Shown here: positions 25,884 to 33,608 of the stretch, one piece after another
How positions within the stretch are numbered: position 1 is the first letter of the stretch
Layout: every line of letters begins with the position of its first letter
NCBI RefSeq assembly: GCF_014207505.1
Contig: NZ_JACHGL010000004.1
Location: 69,154-133,153, forward strand
Origin: Leuconostoc carnosum
GTDB lineage: Bacteria > Bacillota > Bacilli > Lactobacillales > Lactobacillaceae
Direction of reading: 5' to 3'
DNA length: 64,000 nt
Position numbers and translations under genes: made by a program
Notes under the pieces: generated by a model
Databases searched by the model: none
What the model was told of the DNA's origin: nothing
Seen by the model: only the letters and a program-made list of their open reading frames with translations

Positions 25884-26456
25884 ATGACTATTTTTGATGA
25901 AATAGTAGATGACAAGGCAAATTCTGAGTTTACTAGCAAAGGACTGAAACCAATCTATCATGCGCCAACGAGCGCAAAAATAGTTATTATCGGACAGGCT
26001 CCGGGATTACGTGTCCAAAACTCAGGTATAATGTGGAACGATGCTTCAGGAGATAGGTTGAGAGACTGGATGGGTATCAGTAAAGATGTTTTTTACAACT
26101 CTGGTAAGATTGGTGTCATACCCATGGACTTTTATTATCCTGGAAAAGCTAAGTCGGGTGATTTACCACCACGTAAAGGTATCGCAGACAAATGGCACCC
26201 ACGTTTGTTAAAACAGATGCCCAATGCACAGATGACTATCTTAGTAGGTTCCTATGCACAAAAATACTATCTAAAGCTAAATAGTCAGGCTAAAATAACG
26301 ACAGTCATAAAAGATTATCAAAAATATCTTCCTAATTACTTCCCAATTGTTCATCCTTCTCCTAGAAATAATATTTGGCTCAAAAAAAATCCTTGGTTTG
26401 AGCAAGAAGTTGTCCCAGACCTGCAGAAAATGATTTCTCAAATCATATCAAATTGA
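25884..26456 (+). CDS. uracil-DNA glycosylase superfamily protein
   Basis: 190 residues, SD AAGGGGG. Motif 1 region IIGQAPGLRVQNSG and C-terminal motif HPSPRNN match the UDG superfamily (family 4/5-like and MUG-like proteins have GxAPG and HPS). PMDFYYPGK lies between them. No Fe-S cysteines are visible, unlike family 4 enzymes. Probably acts in base excision or on modified bases; the substrate is unknown. It stands alone in the gene-poor DNA behind tmRNA. Confidence 0.85.
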   Translation: MTIFDEIVDDKANSEFTSKGLKPIYHAPTSAKIVIIGQAPGLRVQNSGIMWNDASGDRLRDWMGISKDVFYNSGKIGVIPMDFYYPGKAKSGDLPPRKGIADKWHPRLLKQMPNAQMTILVGSYAQKYYLKLNSQAKITTVIKDYQKYLPNYFPIVHPSPRNNIWLKKNPWFEQEVVPDLQKMISQIISN

Positions 26457-26562
26457 AATCCAGGTTGACATACTTGATAATCAATAATATAACAAGTTCA
26501 ATACCTCATATAATGGCGAAAAATATGCTTTCATATGTACGCACTCTATGAGTGCATGATTA

Positions 26563-26721
26563 TTATTTATAAACTATTAAGGCAGTATATGCAAACACAG
26601 GCGTTCTATACTGTACCTCAATAATTTCGTGGCCATGAGCCTCTAAATCAGCTAAATCCTCATTTAGTTTGTCAGTAAATCCTTTGGCTGTCCAAAAACC
26701 AAGTACAAGTTGTGTCCTCAT
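26563..26721 (-). CDS. small Cse60-like protein
   Basis: 52 residues: starts MRTQLVLGFWTAKGFTDKLN and ends TPVFAYTALIVYK. GGGG lies about 8 bases before the ATG at 26721. The pattern hydrophobic strand, DKLNEDLADL helix, then HEIIEVQYR and a final YTALIVY strand resembles the sporulation protein Cse60 family (PF10957), which occurs widely in non-sporulating Firmicutes as a short protein of unknown role. The start overlaps the stop of the upstream frameshifted remnant (AATGAGG), so the two were probably one operon. Confidence 0.7.
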   Translation of the reverse strand: MRTQLVLGFWTAKGFTDKLNEDLADLEAHGHEIIEVQYRTPVFAYTALIVYK

Positions 26722-26869
26722 TTGTCATCCCCTGTAATGCTTTTAACGTGGTTCAATGCACGTATTATGTAATCACTCTGTGAGTACTTTTGATTTGTAT
26801 AATCAGGATGTACAAACAATTGATAGTATGTGCCATTGGAAGATAATTGATAACATCAAATGAGTACAT
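26718..26869 (-). pseudogene. frameshifted small gene upstream of the Cse60-like gene
   Basis: From ATG 26869 the frame reads MYSFDV, and a coherent sequence continues in another frame (YQLSSNGTYYQLFVHPDYTN then QKYSQSDYIIRALNHVKSIT) to a TGA at 26718-26720. A single-base indel near 26852 would join them into about 50 residues. The second frame begins right after a stop and has no start codon of its own. No family recognised. Confidence 0.5.
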
Positions 26870-27057
26870 TTCTTTTTATTGCTTTTAACAATTATAATAC
26901 CAAAGAATATCACGTATTTAAAGGCAAATACCCACCGATGTAGCTTAAATTGACATTGATCATACTAAATGAAACGATGATTTTTTGCTAAACAAATACT
27001 AAAATATATATCAATCTAAAAATATATTTTTAATCTAAATCACTAGGAGAATTGCTC

Positions 27058-27531
27058 ATGAAAAAAATATCTATGCCAATTAGAGCTATATTGTTTACTC
27101 TAGTTATTTTCTTATTAGGAGCGTTGTCCTCTTTTAGTGTTGAATGGATTAGAGGTGTGTCAATCGGTGAGGTATATGGCACATTTAGATTACCACCTTT
27201 TGCACCACCGAGATGGCTGTTTGGACCGGCGTGGGGATTTTTGTATATTTTGTTAGGTATTTATTGTGCTAACTTAAATTCAGTCAAAAAGAATAGAACG
27301 ATGATATATAGTTTCATGTATATTCAATTAATATTAAATATCTTTTGGACTGTTGTATTTTTCTCTTTTGCTAATTTATTCTGGGCTAGTGTAATGATTG
27401 TGGTGATGGATATTTTAGTTTTTGGTTTACTTCTCGCGGATCATCGACGTATTAGATATATTTTGATACCATATTTAGTTTGGTTACTGTTTGCTAGCTA
27501 CTTATCAATTGCTGTTCTTTTATTAAATTGA
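27058..27531 (+). CDS. TspO/MBR family membrane protein
   Basis: 157 residues from ATG 27058 with AGGAG 8 bases upstream. Five hydrophobic segments and the TspO signature: PPFAPPRWLFGPAWGFLYIL, then QLILNIFWTVVFF with conserved Asn and Trp. TspO proteins bind tetrapyrroles and other hydrophobic ligands and are linked to stress. The preceding 190 bases are very AT-rich and show no gene. Confidence 0.93.
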   Translation: MKKISMPIRAILFTLVIFLLGALSSFSVEWIRGVSIGEVYGTFRLPPFAPPRWLFGPAWGFLYILLGIYCANLNSVKKNRTMIYSFMYIQLILNIFWTVVFFSFANLFWASVMIVVMDILVFGLLLADHRRIRYILIPYLVWLLFASYLSIAVLLLN

Positions 27532-27596
27532 GTACTTATCAATAAAACTAGTCAATCAATTCGTTAAAATGTGACATCACTTGAAAATGAGAATAC

Positions 27597-27638
27597 AAAA
27601 AGCACGGAAACTTTAATATTAAAGTTTCCGTGCTTTTT
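27597..27638. terminator. perfect 42-bp palindromic bidirectional terminator
   Basis: AAAAAGCACGGAAACTTTAA T/A and its exact mirror form 21-bp arms with no unpaired base; A and T runs flank it. It separates the convergent tspO and SDR-like genes. Confidence 0.92.
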
Positions 27639-27703
27639 AATGACATTAATTGTCTACAACAGTATAATGATTTTGACGTAAGCACACTATGGCTTTTGAA
27701 AGG

Positions 27704-28330
27704 TTAGCTTCTTTGCTGTAATGTACTCTTTTTACCCAGCAGGATATTTTCAATGTTGGTCGCAAAGTCCCTCCGTGAGATAGGACGTAAATTGTTAAAA
27801 TATTTAATCCAACTAAGATAGGTTAAAAATAGACCTGGTAGATATGAACTATATCTTGCTTTATCAAAGATAATACCAGGATAAACAAAATATGCACGAC
27901 TTGCTAATCGTTTTTTGGCTTCGTTTTCGACAGCGCGTTTGGCGTTAAGATAAGGTTTCATAAAGAAAGGACCTGTATTTGCTGAAATAAATAAGAACTT
28001 TGGTGTAGGTTCCGCAACCAGAACGTCAATAATACTTTTCGCTGGCTCATAGCTACTGTTTTGATAATTTTGTTTTTTAATTGGGTTCGGTAACAAGATA
28101 CCTATTGCATCAATAATCCAGTCGGCATCTGCGACAATGTGTTGCCATTCCGTAGGATTACTGAGGTCTACTGCATGATAAAAAGTTTGATCCTTAGCAT
28201 GTGATGAAAATGGGTGCCTGGATAAACTGTGTACTTCAAAAAATTCTGGTGAAAGTTGTTGAATAATACCTTGTCCAACAAACCCAGTACCACCGGCAAT
28301 GACAATTTTTTGTTTTTTTATAACATCCAT
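27704..28330 (-). CDS. atypical SDR/NAD(P)-binding epimerase-like protein
   Basis: 208 residues, SD AAAGGG 10 bases before ATG. N-terminal Rossmann motif IVIAGGTGFVGQGII; VDLSNP and WIIDAIGIL fit an extended or atypical SDR that binds NAD(P). KFLFISANTGPFF and YLNAKRAVENEAK follow; the sequence KRAVE resembles NmrA/NADH dehydrogenase-associated SDRs. It lacks a classical YxxxK. Substrate unknown. Short compared with epimerases (about 300), matching the atypical family. Confidence 0.85.
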   Translation of the reverse strand: MDVIKKQKIVIAGGTGFVGQGIIQQLSPEFFEVHSLSRHPFSSHAKDQTFYHAVDLSNPTEWQHIVADADWIIDAIGILLPNPIKKQNYQNSSYEPAKSIIDVLVAEPTPKFLFISANTGPFFMKPYLNAKRAVENEAKKRLASRAYFVYPGIIFDKARYSSYLPGLFLTYLSWIKYFNNLRPISRRDFATNIENILLGKKSTLQQRS

Positions 28331-28393
28331 ACTTTAAAACCCTTTCAAATTGTATTGTGGTAGGCTTGGAAATTAAGGATAGGGCAAATGTAG

Positions 28394-28546
28394 TTACCTC
28401 ACTAATAAAACATGTGATATCTGCCCAGTAATTGTGAACATAAAAAGTAGCAGCAAGGGGATGATGACAAGTGACAATTTCGTTTTCCAAATATCAGGGT
28501 ATTTTATGTTGATATGATAATAATTTTTGACATAATATTGAACACT
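28394..28546 (-). pseudogene. possible remnant of a small membrane protein
   Basis: Between the SDR-like gene and the gene at 28560, the minus strand contains a frame without start codon reading NYYHINIKYPDIWKTKLS then LVIIPLLLLFMFTITGQISH and a stop at 28394-28396. The hydrophobic segment and composition look protein-like, but no ATG, GTG or TTG with an SD opens the frame. It may be a decayed or very short gene. Confidence 0.3.
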
Positions 28547-28559
28547 TTACATTGGTATT

Positions 28560-28898
28560 TCAATAATTTCTGTTCATCATAGTTGATAAAAATATTACTA
28601 TAAACAAGAGATATAGCGCCATTAAAACAATAAAAATAATAAATTGGACTAAACCTGCACGGTTCCATGTCGCTTGCACAGCCTTAAATGTGTCAATATC
28701 TTTATAATCGCCCTTTTGCCATGCCCACTCATTACCTTTAAAGCCACAAACAAACATCCAAAATAAGTTAAACACTGGAATCAAGCAGAGCAAAGGTAGA
28801 TAAGTTTTGTTACCTATACCCCAGAATACATTGTACATGAAGGCACCCCAGTTCCATCCTCTAATCTCATTTGGTACGGTTATGCTATTCTCGTCCAT
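28560..28898 (-). CDS. small membrane protein with WNWGAF motif
   Basis: 112 residues from ATG 28898, SD AGGAG upstream (the ATG of the longer frame at 28925 has no SD). IRGWNWGAFMYNVFWGIGNK, two hydrophobic segments, then FVCGFKGNEWAWQ and a final hydrophobic helix. This W-N-W-A-F...GIGN...G.KGNEWAW pattern is common in DUF2628-like or 'ribonuclease G' mis-annotated small membrane proteins of Firmicutes. No enzymatic motif is present. Confidence 0.8.
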   Translation of the reverse strand: MDENSITVPNEIRGWNWGAFMYNVFWGIGNKTYLPLLCLIPVFNLFWMFVCGFKGNEWAWQKGDYKDIDTFKAVQATWNRAGLVQFIIFIVLMALYLLFIVIFLSTMMNRNY

Positions 28899-28925
28899 AA
28901 TATTTTCTCCTAATCTTTTTAACAT

Positions 28926-29114
28926 GTGTCAGTGTAGTGATTGAGCGATGTGCATTATATGCCATCCTCATTGTTAATCAAAAAAGATTGCATTTGTTGC
29001 ATAAAATATCATATTCTAATTAAATCATACCATTTACGAGTTGGTCGGTGGGGTTTGTTGTTTGTCATCTAGGATAAACGAAATATAGCTATGATAAAAA
29101 CGTCACGCGTTTAA
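28926..29114. other. AT-rich intergenic region without visible genes
   Basis: No SD-led ORF, promoter of convincing spacing or repeat is visible here apart from the terminator that follows at 29115. Confidence 0.6.
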
Positions 29115-29155
29115 AAAAACACATGTTCTAACTTAATATTAGAGCATGTGTTTTT
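29115..29155 (-). terminator. terminator of the immunity gene
   Basis: AAAAACACATGTTCTAA pairs with TTAGAGCATGTGTTTTT (one mismatch) around CTTAATA. Read on the minus strand it follows the stop of the immunity gene by 8 bases. Confidence 0.88.
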
Positions 29156-29163
29156 GAAATAAA

Positions 29164-29469
29164 TTAGAACCACAAAGGTAACATGATGGCTGATGCTGCA
29201 ATGGCATCATATTTTGTGGCATATTTTTTGATTTGGTTATGTAATGTAATTGCTGCTTCAGGCAGTTGATTTTTGGTTTCCCAGTAATACAAAACAAGAC
29301 TTTTAATCATTTTTGAAGCGACCAAATGATAGTTTTGTGTCTTATCTAATTCTTTTGCATAGTTAAGAATCATGTCGCGTAAATCAGGCTGTGCTTTCAC
29401 TTGTGGATCAGAAAATGCAACGCTCATCTGGTCTAAGATTGTTTCAACTGTTTCTTCTTGTGAAGCCAT
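29164..29469 (-). CDS. bacteriocin immunity protein (enterocin A immunity family)
   Basis: 101 residues, SD AGGGGG close to ATG. All-helical: LRDMILNYAKELDKTQNYHL, then SKMIKSLVLYYWETKNQLPE and AAITLHNQIKKYATKYD fit the EntA immunity family (PF08951), where a LL.AK.ELDKG-nY-vvakL and LP..v..L...I pattern is usual. Such proteins protect against pediocin-like class IIa bacteriocins from the cytoplasmic side. No double-glycine bacteriocin precursor or transporter is nearby, so it appears to be an orphan immunity gene. Confidence 0.8.
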   Translation of the reverse strand: MASQEETVETILDQMSVAFSDPQVKAQPDLRDMILNYAKELDKTQNYHLVASKMIKSLVLYYWETKNQLPEAAITLHNQIKKYATKYDAIAASAIMLPLWF

Positions 29470-29525
29470 ACTTCCCCCTAATTATTTATATACTTGTGTG
29501 GCGCGTGGATCTGTTAAAAAGTGTG

Positions 29526-29696
29526 TTATTTCATTAACCCATTACGATTATCCCAAATGTAAGAAATCGCCAGAATAAGTAAACCTAAGTTAGAAGCTAA
29601 AATAGCAAAGGTAGATTCGTTCATAATCCAGCTAACTAACGAAACAAACATCAAAATTAAAGCTAAAATAACGACATATACTGAACTTTTTTTCAT
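29526..29696 (-). CDS. 56-residue two-helix membrane protein
   Basis: Starts MKKSSVYVVILALILMFVSL, preceded by AAGGAG 6 bases before ATG at 29696; a second hydrophobic segment (FAILASNLGLLILAISYI) and a short C-terminal tail WDNRNGLMK follow. Too short for many gene callers. It ends 56 bases before the immunity gene and is probably co-transcribed with it. No homologue recognised. Confidence 0.75.
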   Translation of the reverse strand: MKKSSVYVVILALILMFVSLVSWIMNESTFAILASNLGLLILAISYIWDNRNGLMK

Positions 29697-29770
29697 AATA
29701 ATCTCCTTGGCAGTTTAACGTGATTACGAGGCACGTAGGGTCATGATTTATATCATGTTGTATTGTCAAA

Positions 29771-29938
29771 TCAGAGTACGGCTTTTTTCCACTTGCGTAT
29801 TTTTGTTCTGAACGTACCAAAGGGTGCAACAGAGTTGATATGAACCCATTTCCAAACTGGACATTGTGCAGCAGTAGTTGCCCATTGACGTTGATTTGGT
29901 TCAAATAAAACCTCATCGTTGATAGGATAAGTTTTCAC
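29771..29938 (-). CDS. 55-residue basic protein, GTG start
   Basis: Reads MKTYPINDEVLFEPNQRQWA, then TTAAQCPVWKWVHINSVAPF and GTFRTKIRKWKKAVL to a TGA at 29771. Composition is protein-like with a basic, Trp-rich C terminus (net charge about +6). No clear SD precedes the GTG, and no leader or secretion motif is present. It lies 74 bases upstream of the 56-residue membrane protein on the same strand. Role unknown. Confidence 0.45.
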   Translation of the reverse strand: MKTYPINDEVLFEPNQRQWATTAAQCPVWKWVHINSVAPFGTFRTKIRKWKKAVL

Positions 29939-30161
29939 TAGGCATATGATTTCATTGAGTTAGTACCCGTTCTTAACAATTTGGTGACCAGTAGAGGGAT
30001 ATGTAGCAAATTATTTTATATCATTAGTGTAGCAGATTATGCTTATATTATAAAGATTAGCAGATAGTATGTTAATTTTGTAACAATATTTTTTAATTTG
30101 GCGTTATATTATTAAAAATGGTAGGATAGAGGTAGTTAAATAAATCACGGTTGGGCGAAAG
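29939..30161. other. AT-rich region between divergent genes
   Basis: No gene is visible. On the minus strand a TGA-TATAAA around 30018-30026 might serve the small-gene cluster; on the plus strand TATATT at 30105-30110 lies near the antiporter leader. Neither has a well-placed -35. Confidence 0.35.
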
Positions 30162-30210
30162 CTTCAAGAAATGAATTGGTCGGGGAACCAATTATTTCTT
30201 GGAGTTTTTT
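30162..30210 (+). terminator. leader terminator before cation antiporter
   Basis: CTTCAAGAAAT-G-AATTGGT pairs with ACCAATT-ATTTCTTGGAG over 18 bp (one bulge, one G-U), loop CGGGGA, then six Ts. It lies only 17 bases before the antiporter start codon and after about 45 bases of leader, so it should attenuate the gene unless an antiterminator forms. The upstream leader AATCACGGTTGGGCGAAAGC matches no riboswitch consensus I can name. Confidence 0.8.
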
Positions 30211-30227
30211 GAATTAAGGAGAATGTC

Positions 30228-31190
30228 ATGGTCTATGTATCAATTATACTATTAATTATTGTCACAATAATATTTGGAAAGATAGGTGTTAAGTTAGGAT
30301 TTTCAGAAGTTGTCGGACAACTGTTAGCTGGTATTGTATTGGGAGGTAGTGTATTTAATATCGTACAACCGACTAATTTAATTCATGTGATATCTGAAAT
30401 TGGTATCTTATTACTAATGTTAAATTCCGGTATGTCATCTGACATCAAAGAAATGAAAAAGTATATTAAAGCATCCGTTCTCATTGCTGTAATGGGTGTT
30501 CTTGTTCCGGCAATTGTATTTCCTATAGCATTCATTTTATTAGGTTACAGTATACAAGTTGCGATTTTTTCAGGCGTTATTTTTTCAGCTACGTCAATTT
30601 CTATTACTTTAGCAGTATTAGCTGAGCAAAAAAAATTAGCAACGACTATGGGTGCTATTATTCTTTCGGCTGCGGTTTTAGACGATATTATTGCATTAAT
30701 TGCGGTTATTCTATTTTCAATATTTGTCGGTGGCGGTGGATTAGGTATTAATAGCTTATTACCACTAGTTGCTTTTGCAATCGGTATTTTATTACGAAAA
30801 GTATCTTTTTCACAACAACTGTCTAGTGGTTTTAATATGATTGGGCAATGGGTGTTTTATCCCGTATTCTTTGGTGCCATTGGTTTAGGCTTAGCTGTAC
30901 AAAATTTAAATGATAAAATCTTGCCAATTATTATATTTAGTGTGTTAGCAGTCATCACGAAGTTTGCAGGCTCATTTATTGGTGCAAAAATAGCCGGATT
31001 AAGTCAAAATATTGCTAGTGCTATTGGGGCTGGAATGATTTCCAGAGGAGAAATGGCACTTGTGATTACGCAAATAGGTATATCATCTAAAATTATCAGT
31101 GAAGCGACATCTGGTGAAGTTATCATAACTGTCATTATTTCTACGATTGTTGCACCGATACTGATGAAACCGTTGTTTAGCAAGGTATAG
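30228..31190 (+). CDS. cation/proton antiporter, CPA2 (NapA/KefB-like)
   Basis: 320 residues, SD AAGGAG. About ten hydrophobic segments. GIGILLLMLNSGM and FSGVIFSATSISITLAVLAE match the CPA2 core, and AVLDDIIALIAV has the transport Asp pair (DD) typical of the sodium/proton exchange site. GMISRGEMALVI is the conserved SRGE helix. It is shorter than many CPA2 proteins (usually 380 or more) and has no C-terminal TrkA domain. Probably Na+/H+ or K+/H+ exchange for pH and ion homeostasis. Expression likely controlled by the leader terminator. Confidence 0.92.
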   Translation: MVYVSIILLIIVTIIFGKIGVKLGFSEVVGQLLAGIVLGGSVFNIVQPTNLIHVISEIGILLLMLNSGMSSDIKEMKKYIKASVLIAVMGVLVPAIVFPIAFILLGYSIQVAIFSGVIFSATSISITLAVLAEQKKLATTMGAIILSAAVLDDIIALIAVILFSIFVGGGGLGINSLLPLVAFAIGILLRKVSFSQQLSSGFNMIGQWVFYPVFFGAIGLGLAVQNLNDKILPIIIFSVLAVITKFAGSFIGAKIAGLSQNIASAIGAGMISRGEMALVITQIGISSKIISEATSGEVIITVIISTIVAPILMKPLFSKV

Positions 31191-31249
31191 ATCATTTGAT
31201 GCTAAATAGAGGATAGGCATGAATTGATTGATTGTTGTAAAATATGTTC

Positions 31250-32461
31250 ATGATGAAAAATAGTTTTATGTTAGCAGCAGATGAAGTGTTATCGGATGAG
31301 CAGACAGAGATTGTCACGCAAGCAGTTCATTTTGTTGAAACCAGTTTACAACAAGACCAAAAACGTATTTTTGTTATCGAAGGTGGTGCAGGTACCGGGA
31401 AAAGTGTGGTATTGCTCGATATTTTTAAACAAATACAAGAAAAAAACATGCAACAAAATCAACAATCAAGTCACTATTTACTCGTCAATCATGCGGAAAT
31501 GTTAAAGATTTATCGTGATTACGCTGGTAGCCAGCCTCTTTTTAAGAAGAATCAATTCTTGAAACCCACGTCTTTTATTAATCAAATGGATAAGAGGAAA
31601 GCCACAGCAGATGTTGTTTTAATTGATGAAGCGCATTTATTGTTAACTTCGCCGGACCGTTATAATAAATTTAAACAAGATAATCAGTTAGTTGAAATCA
31701 TCAAGCACGCGCGAGTTATTGTTATGGTTTTTGATCCAAAGCAGGTTCTGAAATTTAAAAGTATGTGGGACAATCAATTATTAATGCGCATAATTGCGTC
31801 ATATCACCCTGTGATTGAACATTTAACCAAACAATATCGGATGACGGGGCAAAGTGAAGCTGTGGTGAAATGGATTAATCAGCTGACGCAAGACCGACAA
31901 GTAGCACAATTAACAGCGGTGAAAGATTTTGATTTTCGAGTATACAATGATGCCACAGCAATGTATCAGGCAATTCAGGAAAGAAACCAACAATTGGGAA
32001 TGTCACGTATATTGGCAACGACTGATTATAAATATACTGTTAATCGCGGGACATGGTACGTCACATTGGATAATTTTCAATTACCATGGGATCAATTAGA
32101 TACTGGCACAACACCGTGGGCAATGCGGCCAGACACAATTAATGAAGTGGGATCTGTTTATACCATCCAAGGGTTTGATTTGAACTACGCGGGTGTTATT
32201 ATTGGCCCTAGCATTCAGTTTGACGAACAACTACAGCAATTGGTGATTGATCCCCATCTTTATGAAGACAAAGCAGCTTTTAGGCAGTTAAAAGGGCAAT
32301 CATTTAATCGTCAGGCAAAAGAAGAATTAATGCTCCATGCATTAGAAGTACTTCTAAAACGCGGTCGATATGGGCTTTATTTGTGTATTGCAGATCGCAA
32401 GTTGCGCCGACATGTTTTGAAACAAGTGAGTTCTGAATTGTGTGTTAGTGATAACATATAG
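31250..32461 (+). CDS. DUF2075 (helicase-like P-loop) ATPase
   Basis: 403 residues from ATG 31250; ATGs at 31244 and 31253 are alternatives. P-loop VIEGGAGTGKSVVLLDI, Walker B ADVVLIDEAHLL, sensor-like YRMTGQSEAVVKWINQL and C-terminal SVYTIQGFDLNYAGVIIG match the DUF2075 family, a DNA/RNA helicase-like group often found in restriction or antiphage loci. Here it stands alone between an antiporter and thiE. No SD adjoins any of the ATGs. TAAAAT at 31238-31243 lies 6 bases before 31250, and an SD further upstream (31208) starts tiny out-of-frame ORFs. Confidence 0.9.
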   Translation: MMKNSFMLAADEVLSDEQTEIVTQAVHFVETSLQQDQKRIFVIEGGAGTGKSVVLLDIFKQIQEKNMQQNQQSSHYLLVNHAEMLKIYRDYAGSQPLFKKNQFLKPTSFINQMDKRKATADVVLIDEAHLLLTSPDRYNKFKQDNQLVEIIKHARVIVMVFDPKQVLKFKSMWDNQLLMRIIASYHPVIEHLTKQYRMTGQSEAVVKWINQLTQDRQVAQLTAVKDFDFRVYNDATAMYQAIQERNQQLGMSRILATTDYKYTVNRGTWYVTLDNFQLPWDQLDTGTTPWAMRPDTINEVGSVYTIQGFDLNYAGVIIGPSIQFDEQLQQLVIDPHLYEDKAAFRQLKGQSFNRQAKEELMLHALEVLLKRGRYGLYLCIADRKLRRHVLKQVSSELCVSDNI

Positions 32462-32533
32462 ATACTAAAAAGCTACAAATATTGACAAGATAATAAAGTG
32501 ATGGTAAGCTTCATAATATAATTGAATAGAAAA

Positions 32534-32615
32534 ATATCTGGGGTGCCTATTATTTGTTTGGCTGAGAATATACCCATATAACCTGATCAGATTAGAATCT
32601 GCGTAGGAAGATGTG
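32534..32615 (+). ncRNA. TPP riboswitch (THI element)
   Basis: Contains the conserved blocks CTGGGGTGCC, GGCTGAGA, ATACCCATATAACCTGATC and GCGTAGGAAG in order and spacing. P1 is formed by ATATCT with AGATGT. It binds thiamine pyrophosphate and acts with the following terminator on thiE. Confidence 0.96.
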
Positions 32616-32635
32616 ATTAATAATATTATTTATTG

Positions 32636-32677
32636 AACTGTTTTTTGCGTACTTTTAACGTGGGAAACAGTTTTTTT
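32636..32677 (+). terminator. expression-platform terminator of the TPP riboswitch
   Basis: AACTGTTT pairs with AAACAGTT, extended inside by GCGT/ACGT, and is followed by seven Ts, 41 bases before the thiE start. Confidence 0.85.
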
Positions 32678-32717
32678 GTATTTTGGCAAGTGATTTTAAC
32701 AATTGAGAGGTTAATCA

Positions 32718-33359
32718 ATGATAATGACTAATAAAAATGTAGATTACTCGCTTTACTTAGTGACCAACAGATATGATTATTCTGATAAAGCATTTTTACA
32801 AATTATTACTCAAGCTTGTGAGAGCGGTGTGACTTTGCTAGAACTAAGAGAAAAAGATGTCACATCAAAAAGATATTTTGAGTTAGCAAAATCTGTGAAA
32901 CAGGTAACAGATCGTTTTGATATTCCATTGATTATTGATGACAGAGTAGATATTTGTCTGGCAGTTGACGCAGCCGGTGTTCATGTTGGTGATAACGATT
33001 TGCCAGTTTATAAGGTACGCCAAATGATTGGACCAAATAAAATACTAGGTGTTTCAGTTAAAGATATGGCTCGTGCGATTGAAGCCAAAGAACAAGGGGC
33101 AGATTATTTTGGTGTTGGTGCCATTTACCCAACAAAAACAAAAGTAATTACCAAACATACATCAATTGAAACGTTGAAAAATATAGCAGAGCAAATGAAC
33201 ATACCGGTCAATGCAATTGGTGGGATTAAAGAAGACAATATTAGTAGCTTGAAAAATACTGGTATTGCTGGTGTCTGTATGGTAAGTGATATCATGCAAG
33301 CACCTGATGTTCAAACAAAAGTAGCTCATGTATTAGATCAGGTAAAAAAGATACTATAG
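32718..33359 (+). CDS. thiE: thiamine-phosphate synthase
   Basis: 213 residues, SD GAGAGG 7 bases before ATG. TIM-barrel enzyme joining hydroxymethylpyrimidine-PP and thiazole phosphate. LLELREKDV and LIIDDRVDICLAVDAAGVHVG, then GVGAIYPTKTK (phosphate and substrate contacts) and NAIGGIKEDNI are typical. No thiM, thiD or thiazole genes are adjacent, so the substrates must come from genes elsewhere or from uptake. The TPP riboswitch upstream makes thiamine control clear. Confidence 0.95.
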   Translation: MIMTNKNVDYSLYLVTNRYDYSDKAFLQIITQACESGVTLLELREKDVTSKRYFELAKSVKQVTDRFDIPLIIDDRVDICLAVDAAGVHVGDNDLPVYKVRQMIGPNKILGVSVKDMARAIEAKEQGADYFGVGAIYPTKTKVITKHTSIETLKNIAEQMNIPVNAIGGIKEDNISSLKNTGIAGVCMVSDIMQAPDVQTKVAHVLDQVKKIL

Positions 33360-33486
33360 ATAAAGTATTTGGGTAACACCAATGATAGCATTCAGTTTTT
33401 AGTCAATTAACCCGGAACGCTAAGAGAAATTGTGTAATAAACAGTATGATATGTAAAATGATGTAGAAAGTAGACTAAATAATATT

Positions 33487-33522
33487 AAAAAAGCTATATT
33501 CTTAATCGAATTAGCTTTTTTA
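33487..33522 (+). terminator. hairpin terminator downstream of thiE
   Basis: AAAAAAGCTA...TAGCTTTTTT with inner ATTC/GAAT. It is 128 bases past the thiE stop; the 33360-33486 stretch shows no gene. Confidence 0.8.
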
Positions 33523-33608
33523 ATACGTTTAGAACAAGTACATGAGGTTTGAAGTTATCCCGAGAAATACAAAATACTTATTGTGGAAAGTCATTTTCTC
33601 AAAGCGTG

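Noticed and set aside
29632..29916. 94-residue minus-strand ORF MRFYLNQINVN...
   Set aside because: Overlaps two better-supported small genes (29526-29696 with a strong SD, 29771-29938) in another frame and has no SD.
31219..31253. Chain of two mini-ORFs before the DUF2075 gene as a fifth clear coupling case
   Set aside because: The SD is weak and a leaderless start 6 bases after TAAAAT explains the ATG as well; not counted among the strong cases.
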